Shown here piece by piece: positions 1 to 10,086 of a stretch of 64,000 nt of DNA (within the stretch, counting starts at the first letter, position 1; each line of letters begins with the position of its first letter). Position numbers and translations under genes: made by a program. This DNA is from Verrucomicrobiales bacterium (GTDB taxonomy: Bacteria > Verrucomicrobiota > Verrucomicrobiia > Verrucomicrobiales > DEV007). The stretch covers positions 42,717 to 106,716 of the forward strand of contig JANQVJ010000012.1 in NCBI GenBank assembly GCA_030730365.1, read 5' to 3'. The notes below the pieces were generated by a model. The model ran no database searches, was not told where the DNA came from, and saw only the letters and a program-made list of their open reading frames with translations.

Positions 1-281
1 AGACGGGGAAAGCTCGCGCCGAAGGTAACACCGGGCAGGGAGGTTCGCACTTCGCCGGTGGCGGATCTTATCCCCGAGGGCTGATCCATCTTCGGATCGA
101 AGGTCTCCGTCTGCGATGGCCCTCCGTGCATGAAGAGGAACACGACCGAGCGGTCTTTGACGAGTGCCGGGTGGAGAGCCTTCGCCGCGAGAAATTGCGG
201 CAACGAGAGCGCCGCTCCGCCCATCCCGAGGGTTCCCACCCGCAGAAAAGAACGCCGCGATTTGTCTCCGAAGTCGATCAT
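1..281 (-). CDS. DUF1501 family protein, N-terminal part only (runs off window start)
   Basis: The first 93 codons of a minus-strand gene are visible; the rest lies beyond base 1. The protein starts MIDFGDKSRRSFLRVGTLG and carries a twin-arginine signal (SRRSFLRVG) followed by a small hydrophobic stretch. It continues with VVFLFMHGGPSQTETFDPK, which is the conserved opening of DUF1501 proteins, a family abundant in Planctomycetes and Verrucomicrobia, usually beside DUF1553/DUF1800 genes and of unproven role, with a sulfatase-like fold. It is expected to be exported by Tat. It is divergent from asnS. Confidence 0.8.
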   Translation of the reverse strand, partial: MIDFGDKSRRSFLRVGTLGMGGAALSLPQFLAAKALHPALVKDRSVVFLFMHGGPSQTETFDPKMDQPSGIRSATGEVRTSLPGVTFGASFPR

Positions 282-641
282 GCTTCGCTGTGGAGTATTT
301 CGATTTTTCAGGGCGGCGACAATGACATGATCGCGGGATTCTGGAAGGTGGGGAGTAAAAGCGTGGAAATTATTACAGTTATTACTTCAAGTCCGGCTGG
401 CTCCCGGGTTGCGCTCTCGTTGGATAAACTCTTTTCGAGGAGTGCGTTACACCCGGTAAATCAATGCAGCTTACCTGACTGGTTATATTTCTTGAGGTGT
501 TGGTTCGGACGGCGTTCACGATCTGATCGCCGATCATTTTCAAAACATCCTCCGAAAACCGGGGCGATCTTTTTGTTTCCCCGTCGATGCTCTTCTATCT
601 TTAACCGGTTGAAATTCGACAAGGTCTTTCGATACTGCGGC
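282..641. other. Intergenic region between divergent DUF1501 gene and asnS
   Basis: This 360-base gap must hold the promoters of both divergent genes. Bases 355-400 are relatively AT-rich. A plus-strand reading frame extends asnS upstream through the whole region, but its translation resembles no aminoacyl-tRNA synthetase. I see no RNA gene, repeat or clear operator here. Confidence 0.4.
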
Positions 642-2009
<1,368 letters not shown>

Positions 2010-2251
2010 TCGACCGCGCGAGGGATTTGCTGATCTCGGTCCCCCGATGACCCTGAGATCGGTCTCGTCTTTGCCATTGCCCCCGTCTCGGTGACGCGTC
2101 GGTGGATCCGACGGAGGTGAAATGAAAAGAGCGGAACATGCTCGCAAGGGATCGGTTGAAATGGTCACGAGGAATGCCCGCATCGTGAAAACGGAGGCTG
2201 CAGCGGTGAACTTTCCGCAGGAGAATGAGACCGTCCGTGCTACCTTCCGCG

Positions 2252-4702
2252 ATGCCGAAATCTTCCACCGAACTACTCGCCCCCGCAGGCAACTGGGAGT
2301 GCGCCCGAGCCGCCGTGGCGAACGGGGCCGATGCGATTTACTTCGGCATGCCCAGGTTTAACGCGCGGATTCGCGCCGATAATTTCACTCCCGAAGACCT
2401 CCCTGAGCTCATGCAGTTCCTCCACCGTCACGGAGTGAGGGGTTTTGTTGCGTTTAACACGCTCATTTTCCCATCCGAGCTCGAGGACGCGGCGGAGCAG
2501 TTGCGCCTTCTCAGCGCCTGCGGCGTGGACGCGATCATCGTGCAGGATCTCGGTCTCGCGGCGATGGCGCGTTCTCTGGTCCCGGATCTGCATCTCCACG
2601 CCTCGACGCAGATGACGATTACCTCGCCCGAGGCGCTCGCTTTCGCCCACGGGCTGCTCAACCTCGACCGGGCCGTCATCGCGAGGGAGAACTCGATGCG
2701 CGAGATACGGCTTTTCCATGCGAACGAGCCCGACGCGGTCGAGATCGAGACCTTTGTCCACGGAGCGCTCTGCGTCGCTTACTCGGGGCAGTGTCTCACC
2801 AGTGAATCACTTGGTCAGCGCAGTGCCAATCGAGGCGAGTGCGCTCAGGCCTGCCGCATGCCCTACGAACTCGTCGTCGACGGCGTCACCCGCGAGATGG
2901 GGGATCAGCGTTACCTGCTCTCGCCGCAGGACCTCGCCGGCATCGACCAAATCCCCGAGCTGATTCGTCTCGGGGTGACGAGTTTTAAAATTGAGGGGCG
3001 CCTCAAGACTCCCGAGTATGTCGCTGCCGTGACCCGCGTCTATCGTAAAGCCATCGACGCGGCCGAGGCCGGTGCCGGGACCGTCGCCTCCGAAGAGGAT
3101 CGCTACGCCCTCGAGATGGTCTTTTCCCGCGGCCTCTCCACCGGCTGGCTCAATGGAGTCAATAATCAGGAACTCGTCCACGCCCGCTTTGGCAAAAAGC
3201 GAGGCGCCTATGTTGGCCGAATCAGCACGATCGGGACCGACTGGATCGAGTTCGAGGCCGATGGCGGGGACGCCGCTTTAAAAAACGGGGACGGCGTCGT
3301 CTTTGATACCGGTGGCAACACCGACCGCGAGCAGGGAGGACGGATTTACGAAGTGCAGGGACGACGCTTTTTCCTCAAGCACGGCAAGATTGACTTCTCA
3401 AAGCTCAGGGAGGGTCACCGCATCTGGAAGACCGATGATCCGGCACTCAATGCTGTAATCCAAAGCAGTTACAAGCGAGAGCATCTCCCCGCCCGGTCGA
3501 GGCGGGTGGACTGGATCGTAACTGGAAAAGCGGGCGCTCCTTTGAAGGTGCGGGATCGCGAGAGCGGCATCGAGGTCAGCTCGGCAATCCCGCTCGAGGT
3601 CGCGGCGAACCGGCCTCTCACGTCCGAATTTCTCGAGCAGCAGTTCGCCCGTCTCGGCGGCACCGTCTACGCCCTCGTCTCGCTCGAGGTGCATCTGTCA
3701 GGGGAAGTCATGGTCCCCGTCAGTGAGCTCAACCGACTCCGCCGCGCTCTTGTCGAGCAACTCGATGAAGCGGGTGAGAGGACCTATGAAAAACGGCGCT
3801 CCACCGGGGTGAGTGTTTCAGAACTGCTACCCGCGCCGACCGCCGCTGTTGAAGGCGCGATGGAACTCCGCGTCCTCTGCCGCTCAGAAGATCAGGTCGA
3901 CGCCGCGATCGAGTGCGGTCTTCCCTCGGTCTATATCGATCTCGAGGATGTGCGTCGCTACCGCGATCTCGTCGCCCGCGTGCGCGCGGCCGCTCCGGCA
4001 ATGCGGATTTATCTCGCCACTCCCCGCATTCAGAAAGCAGGAGAGAGCGGTCTCTTCCGCGTCGTCGAAAACGCCAAGCCCGACGGTGTCCTCGTCCGCA
4101 ATCTGGGAGGCATCGCGCATTTCCGGAATCATGAGGACCTCGCCATGATCGGAGACTTTTCCCTTAACGTCGCCAACCCCATCAGCGCGCGACTGCTCAT
4201 GGATGAGGGCTTCAAAAATCTCACGATCTCCTACGATCTCAACATTTCACAGGTTCTCGATCTCCTCGCGGGCGCGCCGCCCTCGTGGTTTGAGATCACC
4301 CTGCATCAGCATATGCCCATGTTTCACATGGAGCACTGTGTCTTCTGCGCTTTCCTCTCTGAGGGGACCGACTCGACGAACTGCGGTCGCCCCTGCGACA
4401 AACACGAGGTGCATCTGCGCGACCGCGTCGGTCAGTTGCACCGGCTCACCGCCGATGTCGGCTGCCGCAACACGCTCTTCAACGGCCGCGCGCAGAGCGG
4501 AGCCCGCTTTTTCAGCGCTCTCCGCGATGCCGGGTTGCGGCGCTACCGGATCGAGTTTCTCGACGAAGGGACAAACGACGCCATCGAGACGATCCGCACC
4601 TATGAGGCGCTCTTGTGCGGGGAGAACGAAGGCAGCGCACTGTTCTCAAAGCTCCGGGCCGAATCAAAGCTCGGTGTGGTCGAGGGGACGCTGGAGGGGT
4701 GA
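2252..4702 (+). CDS. Peptidase U32 family protein, RlhA/YdcP-like (long form)
   Basis: 816-residue U32 family protein. The N-terminal TIM-barrel part begins ELLAPAGNWECARAAVANGA and includes the family signature around YSGQCLTSESLGQRSANRG, followed by ECAQACR. A middle DUF3656-like section follows. A second U32-like half contains HMPMFHMEHCVFCAF and a CGRPCDK cysteine cluster. The E. coli relative RlhA makes 5-hydroxycytidine at C2501 of 23S rRNA, so rRNA modification, possibly with an Fe-S centre held by these cysteines, is the likeliest role; peptidase activity is the older label. ATG 2252 is preferred; ATG 2225, with AGGAG almost touching it, is the alternative. Confidence 0.85.
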   Translation: MPKSSTELLAPAGNWECARAAVANGADAIYFGMPRFNARIRADNFTPEDLPELMQFLHRHGVRGFVAFNTLIFPSELEDAAEQLRLLSACGVDAIIVQDLGLAAMARSLVPDLHLHASTQMTITSPEALAFAHGLLNLDRAVIARENSMREIRLFHANEPDAVEIETFVHGALCVAYSGQCLTSESLGQRSANRGECAQACRMPYELVVDGVTREMGDQRYLLSPQDLAGIDQIPELIRLGVTSFKIEGRLKTPEYVAAVTRVYRKAIDAAEAGAGTVASEEDRYALEMVFSRGLSTGWLNGVNNQELVHARFGKKRGAYVGRISTIGTDWIEFEADGGDAALKNGDGVVFDTGGNTDREQGGRIYEVQGRRFFLKHGKIDFSKLREGHRIWKTDDPALNAVIQSSYKREHLPARSRRVDWIVTGKAGAPLKVRDRESGIEVSSAIPLEVAANRPLTSEFLEQQFARLGGTVYALVSLEVHLSGEVMVPVSELNRLRRALVEQLDEAGERTYEKRRSTGVSVSELLPAPTAAVEGAMELRVLCRSEDQVDAAIECGLPSVYIDLEDVRRYRDLVARVRAAAPAMRIYLATPRIQKAGESGLFRVVENAKPDGVLVRNLGGIAHFRNHEDLAMIGDFSLNVANPISARLLMDEGFKNLTISYDLNISQVLDLLAGAPPSWFEITLHQHMPMFHMEHCVFCAFLSEGTDSTNCGRPCDKHEVHLRDRVGQLHRLTADVGCRNTLFNGRAQSGARFFSALRDAGLRRYRIEFLDEGTNDAIETIRTYEALLCGENEGSALFSKLRAESKLGVVEGTLEG

Positions 4703-4704
4703 GA

Positions 4705-4739
4705 AACTGAAAAACCAAAAGCAGCCTCGGAGAGGCCGC
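4705..4739 (-). terminator. Rho-independent terminator of trpF
   Basis: Read on the minus strand directly after the trpF stop codon, GCGGCCTC pairs with GAGGCTGC (8 bp with one G-U) around a TCC loop. It is followed by TTTTGGTTTTT. It sits between convergent U32 and trpF genes. Confidence 0.75.
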
Positions 4740-5414
4740 CTACAGGCTTCTTGCCGCTTCGATAAAGGCGCGGACCAATTCGAGACTTTTTCGCCCTGGG
4801 CTGATCTCGACGCCGCTCGCCACATCAACGGCGGCGGGCCGCACCTGGCGGATTGCCTCGGCCACGTTTTCCGGCGTGAGACCGCCGGCGAGGACGATTT
4901 GTCGATCGGGCCATTCCTGCACAGCTGCCGCCCCGAGCGCCCAGTCCATCGTCGCGCCGCTGCCGCCGTATTCGTTCGGCGCATAGGCGTCGAGGAGGAG
5001 GGTGGGGGAGTCGTGGGCCGCCGCTGCCTTGAGGCTGGATCTGTCCCGCACCCCGAGGGCTTTGAAGACGGGCAACCCCTGTTGAGTCAGTGACCTGACC
5101 CTGTCCGGTGTCTCGTCGCCGTGGAGCTGAATCCAGTCGATCACAGCGCTCTCGTGAAGGCGGCGCAGTTCGTCGTCATCGGCGTTCACGGTGACGGCGA
5201 CGCGGGGAACGGTCCCGGCGAGTTCGTGCAGCCAGGGCAGGGCCTCTTCGAGGGCGATGAAGCGTTTCGACTTCGGCCAGAAGTTGATCCCGAGCGCATC
5301 GGCGCCCGCCTCGACGATGGCGCGGGCCTCGTCGGCGCGGGTGATGCCGCAGATTTTCACGGCGACGCGTCCGGGAGCCTGAGGAAAGAGGAAACGGTGT
5401 CGAGTGATTTCCAT
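4740..5414 (-). CDS. trpF: Phosphoribosylanthranilate isomerase
   Basis: Converts N-(5-phosphoribosyl)anthranilate to the carboxyphenylamino ribulotide in tryptophan synthesis. It is a 224-residue TIM barrel, close to the usual 200-230. Seen: VKICGITRADEARAIVEAGA (catalytic Cys), then GINFWPKSKRFI, DWIQLHGDE, and the phosphate-binding end LAGGLTPENVAEAI and VDVASGVEISPGRK (catalytic Asp region). ATG 5414 is chosen; GTG 5447 with GGGGAG upstream would add 11 residues. No other trp genes are adjacent, so it is a stray pathway member. Confidence 0.93.
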   Translation of the reverse strand: MEITRHRFLFPQAPGRVAVKICGITRADEARAIVEAGADALGINFWPKSKRFIALEEALPWLHELAGTVPRVAVTVNADDDELRRLHESAVIDWIQLHGDETPDRVRSLTQQGLPVFKALGVRDRSSLKAAAAHDSPTLLLDAYAPNEYGGSGATMDWALGAAAVQEWPDRQIVLAGGLTPENVAEAIRQVRPAAVDVASGVEISPGRKSLELVRAFIEAARSL

Positions 5415-5463
5415 CGGTGGGGACACGGACGTCAAATGCCCTTTCACATTCTCCCCGTCGAGG

Positions 5464-5487
5464 GCATGGGAAGGATGCCCATGCTAC
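5464..5487. repeat. Dispersed palindromic repeat, copy 1
   Basis: GCATGGGAAGGATGCCCATG followed by CTAC. The inner ATGGGMAGGATGCCCAT is nearly self-complementary. A 23/24-identical copy lies inverted at 63953-63976. Here it covers the last codons and the TAG stop of the aminotransferase gene. Confidence 0.75.
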
Positions 5488-6563
5488 AGCCTTGCCAGGG
5501 AATCGTCGAGGGCTTCGAGCAGATTCTGAATCGTCGACTCGGTCTCGTCACCCATGTTGGAAAGGCGGAAAGTCTTGCCTTTGATCTTGCCGTAACCGCC
5601 ATCGATGGCGAGGGCGTGATCCTTGCGCATGATCGAGCCGAGTTTGGCGACGTCGATCTCCCGGTTGTTTCTGATGCAGGTGAGGGACTTTGAGCGGTAG
5701 CCTTCGGGTGCGAGAAACTCGAAGCCATTCGCGCGGATCCAGGCGTGGACCATGTCGTTGAGCTTTTCGTGACGGGCGAAGCGGTTCTCCACTCCTTCGG
5801 CAAAGATGACGTCGAGCTGATGATTGAGCCCGTAAATTGTTGCGATGCAGGGCGTGCTGGGAGTCATCGAGTTCTCGTGATTGGCCTTGAACTCGAGGAA
5901 GTCGAAGTAATACCCGCGATCATTGATCTTCGCGGCGCGCTCAAAGGCACGTTCCGATGCGGAGAAGACGGCGAGACCGGGAGGGAGGGCGAGGGCTTTC
6001 TGGCTACCGGTGAGGAGCACGTCGATGCCCATTTTGTCGACTTCGATCGGCACGACGGTGAAGCTCGAGACGGTGTCTGTGACGAGGAGGATGTCTTCGT
6101 ATTTATTCACCACGGCGGCGACTTCGGCGAGTGGATTCATCACGCCGGTGGAGGTCTCGTTGTGGATGAAAGTGACGACGTCGAACTCGCCGGTGGCAAG
6201 TTTCGCATCAATCGCGGCGGGATCGACGGGGACGCCCCACTCGAACTGGAGCGCTTCGGCCTCTTTCCCGCAACGGCGGGCGACATCGACCCACTTGTCG
6301 GAAAAGGCTCCCGAGCAGCAGCAGAGCACCTTTTTGATGACGAGGTTGCGGATCGCGCCCTCCATCACACCCCAGGCGGAGGAGGTGGAGAGAAAAACGG
6401 GCTGTTTGGTGCCCATCAGCTCCTGGAGACGGGGCTGGATGGAGTCGTAAAGGGCGACGAAGTCTTTGGTGCGATGCCCGATCATCGGGGCCGCCATGGC
6501 CTCGTAGGTCGCGGGAGATACCTCGACCGGTCCGGGAATGTGGAGTCTGATGTGTTCGCTCAT
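5484..6563 (-). CDS. Class V (PLP-dependent) aminotransferase, serine/alanine-glyoxylate type
   Basis: 359-residue fold-type I PLP enzyme of the AGXT/PucG group. N-terminal IPGPVEVSPATYEAM is the family entry. STSSAWGVMEGAIRNLV is the cofactor phosphate region, VTDTVSSF holds the cofactor Asp, and TGSQKALALPPGLA contains the Schiff-base lysine (about K189). Likely substrates are serine, alanine or a phosphonate paired with glyoxylate or pyruvate; sequence alone does not decide. ATG 6563 is chosen because the longer frame upstream is not family-like. It sits 69 bases before trpF on the same strand. Its stop codon lies inside the repeat at 5464-5487. Confidence 0.88.
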   Translation of the reverse strand: MSEHIRLHIPGPVEVSPATYEAMAAPMIGHRTKDFVALYDSIQPRLQELMGTKQPVFLSTSSAWGVMEGAIRNLVIKKVLCCCSGAFSDKWVDVARRCGKEAEALQFEWGVPVDPAAIDAKLATGEFDVVTFIHNETSTGVMNPLAEVAAVVNKYEDILLVTDTVSSFTVVPIEVDKMGIDVLLTGSQKALALPPGLAVFSASERAFERAAKINDRGYYFDFLEFKANHENSMTPSTPCIATIYGLNHQLDVIFAEGVENRFARHEKLNDMVHAWIRANGFEFLAPEGYRSKSLTCIRNNREIDVAKLGSIMRKDHALAIDGGYGKIKGKTFRLSNMGDETESTIQNLLEALDDSLARL

Positions 6564-6701
6564 GAGTGGGCGCAATAAGGACTCCGATGGCAAAATCACA
6601 AACCGATTTTCGTACCCGGAGCGGTAAATGCGATACGACGCGGAGCGGGAAAAAGTCACGACTTTCCCGATTTGAGCGCGTTTTCCCAAGGCGTCTGAGA
6701 T

Positions 6702-8096
6702 TCAGCGCACCTGCATGTCGTAGTCACTCGCGTCCATTTCGGCTTCCCAGGCTTTTAGTTTCGCTTTGAGGTCAGCGCTGATCCCGGAGTGGTGGTAATG
6801 GAGATTGACTCGTTCGCCGGGATCGTTAGCGAGGTCAAAGAGAAGGTCCATGGTTCCTCCATCGTCGACGTATTTGTATCGACCGTGGCGGATCGCCTTC
6901 ATCTTGCGGTTGGTGCGATCCATGCGCCAGTAGAAGGTGCGGTCGACGACTGGCACTGTCTCCGTGAGATGGGGGATCAGGTCGATGCCGTCGAAGGGCC
7001 TGTCTTCGGGCAGGGTGCCGCCGGCTGCTTTGAGAAAGGTCGCGGTGAGGTCCATGGTGATGCCCGCCTGGGCGGATTTTTTTCCCTTTGGCAGGATGGT
7101 GGGCCAACTCATGAGGCAGGGCACGCGGATGCCGCCTTCCCAGAGGGTGGCTTTGTGGTGAAAAAAGGGCCGGTTGCTCGCCCAGCGTTCCCCGCCGTTG
7201 TCGCTTGAAAAGACGATGAGGGTATTCTCGACGAGCCCGGCTTTTTCGAGCTCGGCGTAGATCATGCCGACACCGTCGTCGACACGCTCAAGCATCGCCT
7301 TGTAGATCTCGCGGCTGCCGGTGAGCATGGACTCTTTGGTGACAACAGGCGTTCCGGGAGCGTCGGGGGCCTGGAAGGGGGCGTGCACGGCGAGGTGCGG
7401 CACATAGAGGAAAAAGGGTTTGCCGGCCGATTTGGCGATGAACTGCGCGGCACGTTCGTTGACGAGATCGGTGAAGTAGCGCCCCTCCATTCTGACCGGC
7501 TCGAGGCCGTCGCGGAGGGCGTAGGTGCCGTCGAAGTAGGTGTGTTTGTAAAAGTCGGCATGGCCGAGGAGCTCGCCGAAATACTCGTCGAAGCCGCGGT
7601 TCACGGGGTTGTAGACGTCTTTGTAGCCGAGGTGCCATTTGCCGAAGGCGCCGGTGGCGTAGTCGAGCTCCTTGAGATAATTCGCGAGGGTCTTCGCCTT
7701 GAGCGGCAGTCCGAGGGCGTGGAAGCCGGGTTCGGGTACCCATTTCCCATCGACGAGGACTTTTTGCTCCACCATGTAGCCGAAGGCAAATTCGATCCCG
7801 AGTCGCTGCTGCCAGCGTCCTGTCATGAATCCGGCCCGGGTCGGGGTGCAGACGGGGGCGTTTGCGTAGAAGTCGGTCAACTGCACGCCTTCGGCGGCGA
7901 TGCGGTCGATGTGGGGGGTGCTGATGTCTTCGGCCCCGGTGCAGCCGAGGTCGCCGTAGCCCATGTCGTCGACGAGAATGAAGATGATATTCGGTGGGCT
8001 GGCGGCGAGGCTGACAGCAGGTCGGGCCAGGGAGAAGAGGCAGGCGAGCACAAGGAGTGCCGACGCCGCAGCGGGGATGGGGACATGGGATTTCAT
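6702..8096 (-). CDS. Secreted sulfatase (formylglycine type S1)
   Basis: 464-residue exported sulfatase. A hydrophobic signal peptide (about residues 8-32) ends near AASPP, then the sulfatase core starts NIIFILVDDMGYGDLGC with metal-binding Asp pairs. PVCTPTRAGFMTG carries the Cys (about C83) converted to formylglycine in the CxPxR motif. FGKWHLGYK and SSDNGGE are further conserved active-site segments. It likely removes sulfate esters from polysaccharides in the periplasm. No anaerobic maturase or FGE gene is nearby. ATG 8096 is chosen; GGAG lies directly before it. It is divergent from a second sulfatase at 8351. Confidence 0.92.
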   Translation of the reverse strand: MKSHVPIPAAASALLVLACLFSLARPAVSLAASPPNIIFILVDDMGYGDLGCTGAEDISTPHIDRIAAEGVQLTDFYANAPVCTPTRAGFMTGRWQQRLGIEFAFGYMVEQKVLVDGKWVPEPGFHALGLPLKAKTLANYLKELDYATGAFGKWHLGYKDVYNPVNRGFDEYFGELLGHADFYKHTYFDGTYALRDGLEPVRMEGRYFTDLVNERAAQFIAKSAGKPFFLYVPHLAVHAPFQAPDAPGTPVVTKESMLTGSREIYKAMLERVDDGVGMIYAELEKAGLVENTLIVFSSDNGGERWASNRPFFHHKATLWEGGIRVPCLMSWPTILPKGKKSAQAGITMDLTATFLKAAGGTLPEDRPFDGIDLIPHLTETVPVVDRTFYWRMDRTNRKMKAIRHGRYKYVDDGGTMDLLFDLANDPGERVNLHYHHSGISADLKAKLKAWEAEMDASDYDMQVR

Positions 8097-8350
8097 CTCC
8101 GCCAGACTAAGAAGAGAGATGCCGGGGGCCAAGGAAAAAGAACATCAAGCCCGGAAAACGGGGTGGAACTATCCCGGGACGATTCGGCGCTACCGCGGAT
8201 GGATACGGATGGAGATGAGGGAGCCCGCCCCGAATACTCACGATATGGCCGCCCGCGGCAAGGGGCGCCGACAGCCGTATCTGGGTAGCGAAGCTGAAGC
8301 GGAAACACGATCCTTGACCCCTTCCGCTGAGCATGATTCGATGAGGCGCC

Positions 8351-9847
8351 ATGAAGTTCCTCCTTTCCGCCCTCGCTCTCTTCGGCGTTCCCTTCGCCTT
8401 TTCCGCAGAACCGGCCCCGAACATCATCCTCATGATGGGGGACGACCACGGCTGGGAGGAGACGGGTTACAACGGGCATCCCTATTTAAAAACGCCGGTG
8501 CTCGACGAGATGGCGGCGACGGGTCTGCGACTCGATCGATTTTATGCGGCGCATCCGAGTTGTTCGCCGACACGGGCGAGCTTTCTGACTGGGCGGCACC
8601 CGAACCGCATGGGGACTTTCACCCCCGGGTGGTCCTTTCGCCCTCAAGAGATCACAACGGCGGCGATCCTGGGGACGGCGGGCTATTTCTGCGGACATTT
8701 CGGAAAATGGCATGTCGGCGCGGTCAAGTCCGAGTCACCGGTGAGTCCGGGTGCGATGGGCTTTCACGAGTGGCTCTCGCACGACAACTTTTTCGAAATG
8801 AACCCGTCCTTTTCCCGCAACGGAGGACCGCCCGAGATTTTCCCGGGGGAGAGCTCGGAGGTGCTCATCGCCGAAACGGTGAAGTTCATCGAGCGCTCGC
8901 GCGAGCTGGGCAAGCCCTTCTTCGGAGTAGTCTGGTTCGGTTCGCCACACGAGCCTTACAGCGGACTGCCCGCCGATCTTGCGCTCTACGACGAACTCCC
9001 CGCGAAGTATCCGGACAAAATGGTAAAGCTCACCTCGAACGAGACCGGAGGCCAGGTTCAGCGTCCCCAGGGCGAAGTCCTGCGCGAGCGCTATGCCGAG
9101 ATCACGGCGATGGATCGATCCATCGGGACGCTGCGCCAGTATCTGGCGGACAATGGCCTGCGGGACAATACGCTCGTCTTTTATTGCGGTGATAATGGGA
9201 CTTCGGCCGACGGATCGCTGAGGTCTCCGCATCGTGGCGTGAAAAGCGAAATCTACGAGGGCGGCCTCCTTGTGCCCGGGTTAATCGAGTGGCCCGCCCG
9301 GATCCCGAAGCCGCTCGTGAGCCGACTCCGCGCCTCGACGAGTGACCTGCTCCCGACAGTTTGTGCGATCACGAGGCAGCCGCTCCCCGATCGTCCCCTC
9401 GACGGGCTCGACGTGATGTCGCTGATTGACGGAGGCGTCGAGGAGCGACCGGCTCCGCTCTTTTTCTGGGAATATCCGGTGCATCGCCTGAAATCAATGA
9501 ACCTCGAGCCCTACCTCGATCCGGAACTGCAAAAGGGCACGACCCCGCTGGTGAAGATCTCCAACGGTGTCGCGACGCGAAACTTCACCAATTTTCACCA
9601 TCCGCTTCTCACGCCCGAAGACTACAAGGGAGCCCGCGCCATCGTGGAAGGGCGCTATAAACTTGTCGTCCACGACAAAAAAGAGGGCGAGGCGAAAAAG
9701 GAGCTTTTTGACCTGCTCGAAGATCCCGGCGAGACGAGGAATCTGATCAAAGAAAATCGCGAAGTAGCCGAGTCGCTCCAGAAAACAATGCACGAATGGC
9801 AGGGCTCAGTTTTGAAAAGTCTGGGTGGATCTGATTACGTAGACTGA
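8351..9847 (+). CDS. Secreted sulfatase (formylglycine type S1), second copy
   Basis: 498 residues with a short signal peptide (MKFLLSALALFGVPFAFSA). NIILMMGDDHGWEETGYNG is the metal site and HPSCSPTRASFLTG carries the formylglycine Cys at about C71. FGKWHVGAV and CGDNGTSADG follow. It is only distantly similar to its divergent neighbour at 6702-8096, so the pair probably handles different sulfated substrates rather than being a recent duplication. The shared 254-base intergenic region may contain both promoters. Confidence 0.92.
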   Translation: MKFLLSALALFGVPFAFSAEPAPNIILMMGDDHGWEETGYNGHPYLKTPVLDEMAATGLRLDRFYAAHPSCSPTRASFLTGRHPNRMGTFTPGWSFRPQEITTAAILGTAGYFCGHFGKWHVGAVKSESPVSPGAMGFHEWLSHDNFFEMNPSFSRNGGPPEIFPGESSEVLIAETVKFIERSRELGKPFFGVVWFGSPHEPYSGLPADLALYDELPAKYPDKMVKLTSNETGGQVQRPQGEVLRERYAEITAMDRSIGTLRQYLADNGLRDNTLVFYCGDNGTSADGSLRSPHRGVKSEIYEGGLLVPGLIEWPARIPKPLVSRLRASTSDLLPTVCAITRQPLPDRPLDGLDVMSLIDGGVEERPAPLFFWEYPVHRLKSMNLEPYLDPELQKGTTPLVKISNGVATRNFTNFHHPLLTPEDYKGARAIVEGRYKLVVHDKKEGEAKKELFDLLEDPGETRNLIKENREVAESLQKTMHEWQGSVLKSLGGSDYVD

Positions 9848-10012
9848 GACTCCGAAAGGCAAAAAGCCTGAGCGCCTCATTCGCAGGAATCCTGGAGCTG
9901 GCTTTTGCGAAGAGGTGAAGGGCGCCCATGGAGACCTCAACCGAACCAATCCGGCCTTGCCGAGCTCTGTGTCCTGGTGGGACAAGCGGGAGAAAACAGC
10001 GGTTCGCCCTGC

Positions 10013-10040
10013 TTGACGGGTTGCTTCGAGTCGCTATAGG
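10013..10040 (+). promoter_or_regulatory. Sigma-70-like promoter of the fatty-acid cassette
   Basis: TTGACG (10013-10018), 16-base spacer, TATAGG (10035-10040). This predicts a transcript starting near 10047, five bases before the hairpin at 10052. No other good match was noticed between the sulfatase end at 9847 and the cassette. Confidence 0.6.
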
Positions 10041-10051
10041 TTAGCCCTTCT

Positions 10052-10072
10052 GCGGCCTCATGGCCGCTTTTT
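10052..10072 (+). terminator. Intrinsic-terminator-shaped leader hairpin before fabL
   Basis: GCGGCC, loop TCAT, GGCCGC, then TTTTT: a perfect 6-bp GC stem with a U-tract. The U-tract ends 14 bases before ATG 10087, so there is no room for a promoter downstream of it. It is either the terminator of the upstream sulfatase transcript overlapping the leader, or an attenuator or 5' stabilising hairpin of the cassette mRNA. Confidence 0.6.
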
Positions 10073-10086
10073 GCCCATTTTTCGAT

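Noticed and set aside
126..641. In-frame upstream extension of asnS giving a 627-residue protein
   Set aside because: The added 172 residues resemble nothing in AsnRS and cover the minus-strand DUF1501 gene and the divergent promoter region; ATG 642 gives the normal length.
9848..10012. Possible tRNA or small RNA between the sulfatase and the fatty-acid cassette
   Set aside because: Local hairpins such as AGGCAAAAAGCCT exist but no cloverleaf, T-loop or CCA end can be built.
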